64,000 nt of DNA from the NCBI GenBank assembly GCA_028826165.1, contig JAPDFW010000114.1:670501-734500 (forward strand), in the 5' to 3' direction. This DNA comes from Anaeramoeba ignava (taxonomy: Eukaryota; Metamonada; Anaeramoebidae). The notes under the pieces are model-generated. The model searched no databases, was not told the DNA's origin, and worked only from the letters and a program-made list of their open reading frames with translations. This document shows, piece by piece, positions 32,201 through 43,574 of the stretch. Position 1 is the stretch's first letter; every line of letters starts with the position of its first letter. A program made the position numbers and the translations under genes.

Positions 32201-35200
32201 TCTTGTATATACAAAAGATATATTCTCTTCAGAATTACCTGGTATTTATGTTATGATTCCATTCTTTGTTTCGATAATTAAGAAAATCATGTTGAATGTA
32301 AATAAAAATTAAAATTCATTTATAAAATTAAAATTAAAAATTAAAATCAAAATTAAAATTCATTTATAAAAATAAAATTAAAATGAAAATTAAATTAAAA
32401 ATTAAAATTAAAATTCATTTATAAAATTAAAATTAAATTAAAAATTAAAATTAAAATTAAAATTAAAATTAAAATTAAAATTAAAATTAAAATTAAAATC
32501 AAAATTAAAATTAAAATTAAAATTAAAATTATTTTAATTATTTCATGATTTATAGAGACAATTATCATTCAGTCTCAGTATTCCTCTTCAACAACTCAGA
32601 AGAGCTTGTATTACAATTCTTAGTAGTTTAATTTGCCTTCCAAATTCATTTTTAAAAATGAAACTTGAATTAATACCATCAAAAATTATTGAAGAAAGAA
32701 ATGCAACAAATTTCTCAACTTTAAAATCAACATTATCACATATTGTTATTAATGGATTTCTTTGTGAAGAAGATTTCACAAATGCTCAAATGTTATTATG
32801 GTTAATGTCTATGCTTATTCATGAAGATATTGATTTCACAGAAACTTTACCTTCTTTAATTATTTTGACTATTCAAAATTTGATTTGTAATCCAAATGAT
32901 ACTCAAGTTAGTTGGCCAATTAGTGTTAATGTTGTTGCTTTTCAAGTTTTAAGTTCTGTTTCATCTCTTGTTGAAAAAATTATTGATTGTTCAAGTGTAA
33001 AAATAAAAATAAAAATTAAAAATTAAAATTAAAATTAAAATTAAAATTAATTTAAATTAAATTCAAAATTAAAATTAAAATCAAAATTTTAAAATTAAAA
33101 TTAAAATTAAAATTAAAAATCATTTATAAAATTAAAATTGATTTATAAAATTAAAATTAAAATTAAAAATTAATATTAAATTTAATATTAAAATTGATTT
33201 ATGAAATAAAAATCAAAATTAAAATTAAAATTAAAATTAAATTTAAATTTAAAATTAAAATTAAAATTAATATTAAAATCAAAATAAAAATCTAAATTAA
33301 AATCAAAATTAAAATAAAAATTATAATTATAATTAAAATTTAAATTAAAATCAAAATTAAAATTAAAATTAATATTAAAATAGCAAACTGTTCCAGGACT
33401 TGTAATGAGTTTTTCAAGATTAATTTCACAATTAATTGGAAATCCAGATAAATATTCATCTGATGATTTAGACACATTAGTTTGTGGATTATTTCATGTG
33501 AATTGTGATTTTATAATTCAATCACAATGGATTTACGATTATACAAATATTTTATCTGAAGTTCTTAATTCAATAGAAATTTGTATGAAAGAAGCAGTAT
33601 TTGAGAAAAAAAAGAAGAAAACAGGACAATCACCAGCAATAAAAGAGGCAGCAATATTTCTTTTTAATCATTTATTGCGTCAACTTGGAAATTTCCCACT
33701 TCCAACTGGTCCTGAAAATATTTCAACTTTAATCAATGAAAAAGTTGTTCAAGAAAAATTCTCTTTTTCTGATGAAGAATTTTTACAAAGAACTCGTTAT
33801 TTTGTTCATAATGATAGTCAGCTTTTAACTGTAATTGAATGTCCTGCTTTAAAGAATTCAAAAGGTATTTAATAATTTTAAATTTATTTTAAATTTATTT
33901 ATTTTCTTTTGTTTGTTTATAGATCCTTTTGTAATGATAATTGTTAGAGATTTAACAGGAAGATATTCTTGGAGTGCTTTTTTTAGATCTTTACCTTTAT
34001 CTTCTGCTGATGAATGTAATTTAATTTTGATTTAATTTTAATTTTAATTTTGATTTAATTTTGATTTAATTTGATTTAATTTAATTTAATTTTAATTTAA
34101 TTTTAATTTAAATTTTGATTTAATTTAATTTTAATTTTTATTTAATTTAATTTTGATTTAATTTTGATTTTGATTTAATTTTGATTTAATTTTGATTTAA
34201 TTTTGATTTAATTTTGATTTAATTTTGATTTAATTTTGATTTTAATTTTGATTTAATTTTGATTTAATTTTGATTTAATTTAATTTAAATTTAATTTTGA
34301 TTTAATTTAATTTAAATTTAATTTTGATTTAATTTAATTTAATTTAATTTTAATTTAATTTTGATTTAAATTTAATTTTGATTTAATTTTGATTTAATTT
34401 AGTTTAATTTAATTTTAATTTTAATTTTAATTTAATTTAATTTTGATTTAAATTAATTTTGATTTAATTTGATTTAATTTGAATTAATTTTGATTTAATT
34501 TAATTTAAATATTTTCAAATAGCTGAAAAAGAACCGGCTAAACATGAATGGAAAGGACAACCAACATCACCAGTTTATGAGCAAGCTCGACCACAAACTG
34601 AATTGAAAACGAAAGAATTAGAAACAATATATGAATTCAATCCACCATTAACAAATTTCCAATCATCAGATGGAGAAGTTAGACAAGCATGCATTGTTGA
34701 TATTATGGGAAAACAATATAGAATGGAAGAAGTTTATCGTTTTCTTGAAGAAGAAACTACAATTCATACTACAAATGCTAAACGTCCTGAAAGACCTGAT
34801 CATAATCTTCTTCCTTATAAATTTAATTATGGTAGATTGTTTTTATCAAATCTTGGATTTATTCGTGATGAAACTATTGTTAAAACTTGTATTCTGGAAA
34901 GTACTACTAAATGTATTCAAGAAATTAATAATCTTGATCAAATTCCAATGTAATTTATTAATTAAATTTAAAATTAAAATTAAAATTCATTTATAAAATT
35001 AAAATCAAAATTAAATTTAAAAATTAAAATTAAAATAAAAATAAAATTATAATTAAAATTAAAATTAAAATTAAAATTAAAATTAAAATTAATATTAAAA
35101 TTAAAATTCAAAATTAAAATTAAAATTAAAATTAAAATTAAAATTAAAAATCGGATAAAAATTAAAATTAAAATCAAAATTAAAATCATAATTAAAATTT

Positions 35201-36087
35201 AAATTAAAATTCATTTATTAATTAAAATTAAAATAAAATTAAAATTAAAATTAAAATTAAAATTAAAATTAAAATTAAAATTAAAATTAAAATTAAAATT
35301 AAAATTAAAATTAAAATTAAAAATTCATTTATAAAATTAAAATTAAAATTAAAAATCGGATAAAAATTAAAAATCGGATAAAAATTAAAATTTAAATCAA
35401 ATTCGAAATAGTCGACACCAACACAAAATTGGAGTACTTTATGTTGGAAAAGGACAAAATCGAATTGTTGATCCTGAATTAATTTACACGAACAAAGAAA
35501 CAAGCAAAGATTTTGAAAATTTTGTACGAGAATTAGGATGGTTAGTATCACTAGATACACACACAGGATACAGTGGAGGATTAACAACAGAAACTACAGG
35601 AAAATATGCGCCATATTTTTCGACCTATTCATACGAAATGATATTCCATGTAGGACCAATGATAGAAAGCGAAGTAAGCACGAGAATGAAGATTTTAAGA
35701 GATGATTTTGTTGTGATTGTTTGGTGCGAAGATCCTCGAAAATTCATTCCCCAAATCATCAAAAGCGAAACAAATCTGTTTTATATTGTTATTCGTCCTC
35801 ATTCTTCTTCTTTATATTCCGTTGAAACTATTTCTTTTAGTACTAAAGCTTCTGTTAACGGTCCTCTTCTTGATAATGCTATTGTTTCTAGAAAAATTCT
35901 TGCTAGACTTGTTAGAATAACTGCTCTTAATGCAAATACTGAGATCTCAATATTAAAAGGTGTTTATCCTAATCCTTATGAAAAACGTCGTGAACAAATT
36001 AACCAAATTATTAAAAATCATAAGTTAGATTACCAAAGATATCAATTTTATACTTCCATTTTTTCAACAACAACAACAAATAATTAA
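29297..36087 (+). CDS. RALGAPB: RalGAP beta subunit, 11 exons
   Basis: This is the regulatory partner of the RalGAP complex, which inactivates Ral GTPases. Exons: 29297–29345, 29494–29762, 30244–30504, 31205–31401, 31496–31575, 31831–32297, 32556–32996, 33384–33864, 33923–34015, 34523–34949, 35412–36087; phases agree, giving 1,146 residues (human about 1,500). Matches along the whole length include IKWVIEIIGQSFALPI, NSILQIFGEWLFEAV, YLSRFYRAI, a C-terminal Rap/RanGAP-like domain starting HKIGVLYVGKGQ, and the ending NPYEKRREQINQIIKNHKLD. The catalytic Asn position of the alpha subunit appears as LRDD before FVVIVWCE, as expected for a non-catalytic beta subunit. Seven introns are simple-repeat arrays. 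Confidence 0.92.
29763..30243 (+). repeat. RalGAP beta intron 2: AAAATT/AAAATC array
   Basis: A 481-nt intron (GTAAAA…AAAAAG) of AAAATT and AAAATC hexamers. No GT was seen inside. Confidence 0.88.
30505..31204 (+). repeat. RalGAP beta intron 3: 700-nt AAAATT array
   Basis: The intron (GTATTT…ATCAG) consists of AAAATT hexamers with occasional AATATT, AAAATC and lone A insertions. Confidence 0.88.
31576..31830 (+). repeat. RalGAP beta intron 5: TTTTAA array
   Basis: A 255-nt intron ending TTTTAG. The T-rich orientation (TTTTAA) is opposite to the A-rich introns 2 and 3 of the same gene. Confidence 0.85.
32298..32555 (+). repeat. RalGAP beta intron 6: AAAATT with TTCATTTATAAAATT units
   Basis: A 258-nt intron mixing AAAATT hexamers with the recurring phrase ATTCATTTATAAAATT, which also appears in introns 7 and 10, the SSU72 intron and the right-edge array. 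Confidence 0.85.
32997..33383 (+). repeat. RalGAP beta intron 7: mixed AAAATT array
   Basis: A 387-nt intron between GTAAAA and AAAATAG, with TTATAAAATTAAAATTGA phrases inside an AAAATT background. Confidence 0.85.
34016..34522 (+). repeat. RalGAP beta intron 9: TTTTGATTTAA array
   Basis: A 507-nt T-rich intron of 11-nt TTTTGATTTAA and 5- to 6-nt TTTAA units, ending CAAATAG. One internal AG/GT occurs in TTTAGTTT near 34398. Confidence 0.85.
34950..35411 (+). repeat. RalGAP beta intron 10: AAAATT array with AAATCGGATAAAAATT units
   Basis: A 462-nt intron. Besides AAAATT hexamers it holds three copies of AAATCGGATAAAAATT, near 35145–35385. Confidence 0.85.
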
Positions 36088-36343
36088 TTCTTCTTCAATT
36101 TCCAAATTTTTGGATTTCAATTTACTTCTTCTTCTCTTCTTTTCTTTTCTTTTTTTCTTTCTTTTGACTTTTTTTTGACTTTCTTTTGTCATTTTTTTTA
36201 CGAAACAAACAAAAAAAACAAAATTTAATTTCCAAATCAATTCCACTTTTTCAATTTTAAATTCAAAATTAAAATTCATTTATAAAATTAAAATTCATTT
36301 ATAAAATTAAAATTAATAATCTTTTTATTTTAATTTAACTTTG

Positions 36344-39300
36344 CTAATTTGGCATTGTTGATTTAATTTTTGAAATTATTGTATTATTCACATAAGCCAA
36401 ATTATCTGCAAAAACACTTATATATTCACTTTTTGGAGAAATTGGATAAACTCTTGAAGTAATACAATATTTTTCATTTGCATAAACTTCCACAATAGTA
36501 TGATCAACTAAAATCAAAATATTTATAATTCCATTTTCATTTAATGGAACAAAACCTCCTTGTGAAAATTTTTCTGGATCTTCAAGTTTTGTTGAATTTG
36601 TTCTTTTTATATAAAGTGTTGAATTTTGTGAATAATAAACAATATCAGTAAATTCTTCATTTGAATCTAAATCCCATAAAATTCTAAATCCTATTTCTGT
36701 TGTGTTTTTTGGTTCAATTATTGCTTTAATTTCAAATTGTCGACTTGTAAAATTTTTAATTGTGAAAAATTCAAGATTATTTTCTTCTGTTGAATTAAAT
36801 GAAATGTTTCCCAAATCAATTTCAGAATATAAGAAATTTTGAAGTTGTGAAATTGGTCTAAATCCAACAGAAATTTCACTATAATTTGCTATTTAATATT
36901 ATCAAAAAGAAAAGATTAAATTTTTAAAATGATTTTTAAAATAATTTTTAAAATAATTTTAGAAATAAATTTGGAAATAAATTTTAAAATAAATTTGGAA
37001 ATGATTTTGGAAATAAATTTGGAAATAAATTTGGAAATAAATTTTAAAATAAATTTGTAAATAAATTTGGAAATAATTTTGGAAATAATTTTGGAAATAA
37101 TTTTTAAAATAAATTTGGAAATAATTTTGGAAATAAATTTAGAAATAAATTTGGAAATAAATTTGGAAATAAATTTGGAAATAATTTTGGAAATAATTTT
37201 TAAAATAAATTTGGAAATAAATTTGGAAATAAATTTGGAAATAAATTTGGAAATAAATTTGGAAATAAATTTTAAAATAAATTTGGAAATAAATTTGGAA
37301 ATAAATTTTAAAATAAATTTTGAAATAAGTTTGGAAATAAATTTAGAAATAATTTTTAAAATAAATTTGGAAATAAATTTAGAAATAAATTTGAAATAAA
37401 TTTTGAAATAAATTTGGAAATAAATTTGGAAATAATTTTGGAAATAAATTTGGAAATAATTTTTAAAATAAATTTGGAAATAATTTTTAAAATAAATTTG
37501 GAAATAATTTTGGAAATAATTTTTAAAATAAATTTTGAAATAAATTTGGAAATCAATTTTGGAAATAAATTTGGAAATAAATTTTGGAAATAAATTTGGA
37601 AATAAATTTTAAAATAAATTTTGAAATAAGTTTGGAAATAAATTTAGAAATAATTTTTAAAATAAATTTGGAAATAAATTTAGAAATGAGTTTGGAAATA
37701 AATTTAGAAATAAATTTGAAATAAATTTGGAAATAAATTTTTAAATGATTTTGGAAATAATTTTGAAATAAATTTGGAAATAAATTTGGAAATAAATTTG
37801 TAAATAAATTTAAAAATAAATTTTAAAATAAATTTGTAAATAAATTTGTAAATAAATTTGGAAATAAATTTGGAAATAATTTTGGAAATAAATTTGGAAA
37901 TAAATTTGGAAATCAATTTTGGAAATAAATTTGGAAATAAATTTGGAAATGATTTTGGAAATAAATTTTGAAATAATTTTGGAAATAAATTTTAAAATAA
38001 ATTTTGGAAATAAATTTGGAAATAAATTTGGAAATGATTTTAAAATAAATTTGGAAATAAATTTTTAAATAATTTTTAAAATGATTTTGGAAATAAATTT
38101 GGAAATCTCTAAATTACCATTAGTGATCGCATAAATTTCACGAGGAAATCCCATAACTCCTGCCCATCCTTGCTCAATTTGACCTTCTTCACTTCTTGCT
38201 TCAGTAACCCAACCCCACAAAACATAAAGATTTTTTGTAGGATCAAAAAATTGTTTAGCTGCATAATAAGTTCCATAATCTAAAAGAAATTGGTCAGATT
38301 CAATAATAAAAGAATTCAAAGATTGATTATAAGTGCCAATATAATAAGTATTTTGTCTTCTTGGAAGAGAACTAATTGTAAGAATAAATTTCCCAGTTTG
38401 TTCTAAAGGAAAAAGACCAGGACACTCCCAAATTGTATCTGAACAGTTATCGGGTGATTGAACAAGAATATTCTCAAAAGTCCAGTTAAACAAGTCTTGT
38501 GAAGAATAAAGAAGAACATTAGCTTTTGAATTTGATGAACGACCTGATCCAAGAATTAAACTAAAATTTGTTGAATTATAAGAAAATACAAATGGATCTC
38601 TAAATGCAGTAAAATCTGTAAATGGTGGATTTGAGATAACTGGATTTCCTGCATATTGTTCTAATTCTAAAAAGGAATCATTTATAGGAATTGCAATACA
38701 TTGTGATTCATTGAAAGGAAGACTATATTGATTAGTAACTCCTGTATAATAAAAAAGAACATTCCCGTTTTCTAAAAATATAATTAATTTTAATAATAAT
38801 TTTAATAATAAATTTAATAATAATTTTAATAATAAATTTAATAATAAATTTAATAATAATTTTAATAATAATTTTAATAATAAATTTTAATAATAAATTT
38901 AATAATAATTTTAATAATAATTTTAATAATAATTTTAATAATAATTTTAATAATTTTAATAATATTTTTATTAATAATAATTTTAATAATAAATTTAATA
39001 ATAATTTTAATAATAATTTTAATAATAAATTTAATAATAATTTTAATAATAATTTTAATAATAAATTTTAATAATAATTTTAATAATAATTTTAATAATA
39101 AATTTAATAATAAATTTTAATAATATTTTTATTAATAATTTAATAATAATTTTAATAATAAATTTAATAATAATTTTAATAATAATTTTATTAATAATTT
39201 TATTAATATTTTTTAATAATAATTTTAATAATAATTTTAATAATAAATTTAATAATAATTTTAATAATAATTTTAATAATAATTTTAATAATAATCAATT

Positions 39301-40343
39301 TAATAATCAATTTAATAATAAATTTAATAATAATTTTAATAATAATTTTAATAATAAATTTAATAATAAATTTAATAATAATTTTAATAATAATTTTAAT
39401 AATAATTTAATAATAAATTTAATAATAATTTTAATAATAATTTTAATAATAATTTTAATAATAAATTTAATAATAAATTTAATAATAATTTTAATAATAA
39501 TTTTAATAATAAATTTAATAATAATTTTAATAATAAATTTATTAATAATTTTAATAATAATTTTAATAATAAATTTAATAATAATTTTAATAATAATTTT
39601 ATTAATAATTTTAATAATAATTTTATTAATAATTTTATTAATAATTTTAATAATAAATTAAATAATAATTTTAATAATAATTTTAATAATAATTTTAATA
39701 ATAATTTTATTAATAATTTTATTAATAATTTTATTAATAATTTTATTAATAATTTTAATAATAATTTTAATAATAATTTTAATAACAAATTTAATAACAA
39801 ATTTTAATAATAATTTTAAATAATAATTTTATTAATAATTTTATTAATAAATTAATAATAATAATAATAATTATAATAATAAAAACCATCTTGAAAAGCA
39901 CTTCCAGACCAACACCCTTCTCTATCTGGTCCATCTTTTGTTGGAGAAAGTGCTATTGGTAATCTTTCCCAACTCATACAATCATCAGAAATTGCATGAC
40001 CCCAATGAATATCACCCCAAATTGGTTTATTTGGATTATATTGATAAAATAAATGATATTTTTTTGTGCTTGCAAGATATATTGGTCCATTTGGATCATT
40101 CATCCAGTTTTTTTCAGGTGTGAAATGATATAATGGTCTCATTTCTGTATAATCTTTTATGCTTTTTGTTTGATATTTTATTGGTGGATGATATAAAATT
40201 CCAACTAAAATACAAGATAAAGAAATTGCAAATGCAATGATTATGACTAAAATACTTGGTTTAAATATTTTCTTTGGTTTTTTTTGATTATTTGGAAAAG
40301 TTGAATCTAATTCTTGTTCATCAAATAAATTTTCATTTTCCAT
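36344..40343 (-). CDS. Membrane-anchored glycoside hydrolase family 32 (invertase-like)
   Basis: GH32 enzymes hydrolyse beta-fructofuranosides such as sucrose or fructans. Three exons (40343–39887, 38771–38118, 36888–36344) give 551 residues. An N-terminal signal anchor (residues about 31–50, [20 protein letters not shown]) predicts a type II membrane protein with the catalytic part outside the cytosol or in a vacuole. Catalytic motifs are complete: WMNDPNG with the nucleophile Asp83, FRDP at about 209–212, and WECPG with the acid/base Glu268. A C-terminal beta-sandwich domain has [20 protein letters not shown]. It should be active on a fructoside; sucrose versus fructan is not resolved. Both introns exceed 1.1 kb and are pure repeat. 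Confidence 0.92.
36889..38117 (-). repeat. GH32 intron 2: 12-nt GGAAATAAATTT array
   Basis: A 1,229-nt intron of GGAAATAAATTT and GGAAATAATTTT units (plus-strand notation), with variants TTTAGAAAT, TTTGTAAAT and AAGTTTGG. C is nearly absent from the plus strand, so the sense (minus) strand has almost no G and no AG or GT inside. Confidence 0.9.
38772..39886 (-). repeat. GH32 intron 1: AATAATTTT array
   Basis: A 1,115-nt intron built from TAATAATTTTAA and TAATAAATTTAA units (12 nt). Long open readings such as repeated Leu-Leu-Lys on the minus strand are shadows of the array. Confidence 0.9.
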
Positions 40344-40414
40344 TTTGAAAAATTAAAAAAAGAGAAGAAAAGGAAAAAAATGAAATTTTGAAAAGAGATT
40401 TTTTTTTTTGATTT

Positions 40415-41247
40415 TCATTTTCTGTTGTTTCTATTTCTATTTCTATTTCTATTTCTATTTATTCTTATTCTTCTTTTTTTTAAAATTAATTTCCACCAAA
40501 ATTGAATTTTTTTTGCATTATTTTTTTGTTTAAGAAATTCCCATTTTTCCCATTTTTCTTTCTCTTTTTTTTCATTTATTTTTTCAATTTCTTCTTCATA
40601 TCTTTTTGATTGATTTTTAAATTGATTAATTTTCTTTTCAATTTCTTTGATTTGAAGATTTTTTTCTTCAATTTTTTCCATTTTTTGATTAATTTCAATT
40701 TCAATTTTTGAAATCCATTTTTGATTTTCCTTTTGGATTTGAATTATTTTTGTTTTAAATTTGTTTCTTCTTCTTCATTTTGCGATCTTTTTTGTTCTCT
40801 AATTATTTTTAATTGATTAATTTTTCGAATTAAATCATTTTCAATTTGATTCATTTTTTTTTTCAAGATTTGGATTTCTTGATCAGAATTTTCTTGAATT
40901 TTTTGTTTTTTTTGTTGAAATTGTTTTTCTTCATTTTGAATTTTCTGTTTAATTTGCTCAATTCTATTTTCAAATTCTTCAATATTTTGATGAAAAAATT
41001 TTTGTTTTTTATTAAATTGATCTTCTAATTTTTTTAATATTGATTCATTTTTACAATCTTTAAGTGAATTTTCTAATCTTTTTTGTGAATCTAATTGTTG
41101 ATCTGTTATTAAAATTTCTTGAATTGTGATTGTTTTTAAATCTGAAATTATTTTAATTAAATTTTTTGTTAATTTTGTTTGTTCTGATAAAGAAGATATT
41201 TTATTAATAAAACTATCAAAAATCAATTTAAATGAATGAATATTCAT
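40415..41247 (-). CDS. Coiled-coil protein with a C-terminal IQ-like motif, one frameshift
   Basis: From ATG 41247 the protein is almost continuous coiled coil (for example NIEEFENRIEQIKQKIQNEE). The frame stops at 40744 just after ETNLKQK. A second frame continues the same composition, giving KWISKIEIEINQKMEKIEE and an IQ-like segment (NAKKIQFWWKLILKKRRIR) that could bind calmodulin. It ends in an Arg/Asn repeat. No GT–AG intron fits between the two parts, so a one-base loss in the A/T-run near 40745–40755 is the simplest explanation. No orthologue is recognised; a cytoskeletal role is a guess. Confidence 0.65.
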
Positions 41248-41283
41248 TTTTTTTTTGAGAAAGAAAAAAGTGGAATTGATCAA

Positions 41284-41748
41284 AAAAAAATTTTTTATTT
41301 TTTATTAAAAACATTTTGAACATTGAATTAATAAAATAATTTTGAATTAATAAAACATTTTGAATTAACAAAACATTTTAAATTAATAAAACATTTTAAA
41401 TTAATAAAACATTTTGAATTAATAAAATATTTTGAATTAACAAAACATTTTGAATTAATAAAACATTTTGAATTAATAAAACATTTTAAATTAATAAAAA
41501 CATTTTAAATTAATAAAATATTTTGAATTAAAAAATAATTTTGAATTAATAAATAATTTTAAATTAATAAAACATTTTGAATTAATAAATAATTTTAAAT
41601 TAATAAAATATTTTGAATTAATAAAATATTTCAAATTAATAAAACATTTTGAATTAATAAAACATTTTGAATTAATAAAATATTTTGAATTAATAAAACA
41701 TTTTGAATTAATAAAACATTTTGAATTAATAAAATATTTGACAGAAAA
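41284..41748. repeat. Intergenic 18-nt array
   Basis: Units of AAAACATTTTGAATTAAT with small variants (AAATATTTTGAATTAAT, ATAATTTTAAATTAAT) fill the spacer between two divergent genes. No coding content is seen. Confidence 0.88.
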
Positions 41749-41800
41749 AATTTTTAAAAAAAATCAAAATTCATTTTTTTCTTTTCAATTCCTTTTTATA

Positions 41801-43342
41801 ATGTCAAGAAAAAGAGCACCTGAAAAAGAAATAACAGATAAAGATCCAAATCCACTTACAAAACAAGAAGTAAAAGAAGAAATTTTTTAAAAAGAAAAAT
41901 CTAATTTAAAAAATAAAAAAAAAAAATTTATTTTTTGATTGTTTTTTATAAAGGAACCTGAAAAATGGAAACCAGCAGATGAATCTATACTTCAAAGAAG
42001 ACATATTTATACAGCAAGAAGAAGAAAACCTTTAACGAATATAGTTAAAAAAGAAAATGAAATTAAAAAAGAAAATGAAATTAAAAAAGAAGATGAAATT
42101 AAAAAAGAAAATGAAATTAAAAAAGAAAATGAAGTTAAAAAAGAAAATGAAGTTAAAAAAGAAGATGAAATTAAAAAAGAAGATGAAATTAAAAAAGAAA
42201 ATGAAATTAAAAAAGAAGATGAAATTAAAAAAGAAAATGAAGTTAAAAAAGAAAATGAAGTTAAAAAAGAAAATGAAGTTAAAAAAGAAAATGAAATTAA
42301 AAAAGAAACTCCTCAAACAAAAAGTATATTTTCTAGTGCTTTTAATACTCATAAATCTATTCAATCTCCAGGAAAAAAACAAGAAGAACCTCAAAAAGAA
42401 ACTCCAAAAAAATCTATATTCGCCCCTTTATCAAAAGTTGAATTGAAAAAAACTCCAACTCCTGAAAAAAAATCATTATTTTCAGGAATATTTAATATAT
42501 CAAAAAATAATGTAAAATCACCACCAAAAACTGGTTCATTATTTGGATCTTTACCAAAAAAAAACGAAGAAAGTCCAACAGAAAAAAGATCATTATTTGG
42601 AAATCCACAAAAAAAATCATTATTTGGAAATTTAATTAGAAAAAATCAAACAGAAAATCAAACAGAAAATCAAACAGAAAATCAAAAATCAAACAGAAAA
42701 TCAAAATCAAAATCAAAATCAGAAAAACAAACAGAAAATCAAAATCAAAATCAAAATCAAAAACAAACAGAAAATCAAAATCAAAATCAAAAAGAAAATC
42801 AAAAAGAAAATCAAAAAGAAAATCAAAATCAAAATCAAAATCAAAATCAAAATCAAAATCAAAATCAAAATCAAAATCAAAATCAAAATCAATTATCAAA
42901 ACCAAAAAAAACTATTTTAGATCATGAAGAAGGAGAAGAAACTTTATTTTCAACTCGTGCAAAATTATTCTCTTTTGATAAAGAAAAAAATACATGGAAT
43001 GAAAGAGGAACTGGAACTTTGATTTTATCAAAAGATAAATCAAACAAAATTAGAATTATTCATCGTTGCGAAACTTCTTTTAATGTTAGACTTAATGTTT
43101 ACATTTATTCAAAAATGATTTGCCAAATTTTAAAACCAAAAAATTTAATCATTAAAGCTTTGGAAAGAGTAACAACTAAAACAGTTTCAGATGAAAATCA
43201 AAATAAAGTTATTGTTGAAAATCATGATGTTTTTTCAACTTTTTTGATTAGAACTCAAAAAGAAGAACAAACTATAGAATTATTTAATTGGATCGAAAAA
43301 ATTAAAAAAGAAATTGAAGAAAAAAAAGAAGATCAAAAATGA
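41801..43342 (+). CDS. NUP50: Nup50-like nucleoporin with Ran-binding domain
   Basis: Nup50 sits at the nuclear basket and promotes importin-alpha/beta cargo release with RanGTP. Two exons (41801–41869, 41954–43342) give 485 residues. The start MSRKRAPEKEITDKDPN and, after splicing, SILQRRHIYTARRRK match the Nup50 N-terminus, which binds importin alpha. An 18-nt minisatellite encodes about 15 KKENEI/KKEDEI/KKENEV units. FG-type motifs follow (KSLFGN, GSLFGS, RSLFGN), then a Gln/Asn run, then a RanBD (EGEETLFSTRAKLFSFDKEK to ELFNWIEKIKKEI) carrying RGTGTLILSKD. The first intron is 84 nt. Confidence 0.9.
42044..42310 (+). repeat. Coding 18-nt minisatellite (KKENEI)n
   Basis: About fifteen units of AAAAAAGAAAATGAAATT, varying N/D and I/V codons, lie inside the Nup50-like gene. 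The opposite strand is also open (Phe/Asn/Ile repeats), a composition artefact. Confidence 0.92.
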
Positions 43343-43574
43343 AAAAAAGCAAACAAAACAAAACAAAACAAAACAAACAAACAGAATAGTTTTAGAACAA
43401 TCACTTTCTCAAACACAATTCCCTTTTTTTTTTTTTCAATTTTTTCAATTCATTTTTAAAAAAGAAAATTAAAATTTTTTTAAACGAAAAATGAATTTTT
43501 TTTTAATTTGGATTTTGTGATTTGAATTGAAAAAAAAAAAAAGGAAACATTAGAATTTAAAAGAAAAATGGATT

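Noticed and set aside
37067-37916. Open frames of Asn-Leu-Glu-Ile and Ser-Lys-Phe-Ile repeats
   Set aside because: They lie inside GH32 intron 2. They come from the 12-nt motif only.
39396-39800. A 134-residue Leu-Leu-Lys frame, at first sight a hydrophobic repeat protein
   Set aside because: It lies inside GH32 intron 1 and consists of the TAATAATTTTAA unit throughout.
42032-42394. Minus-strand Phe-Asn-Phe-Ile frame opposite Nup50
   Set aside because: It is the antisense reading of the KKENEI minisatellite.
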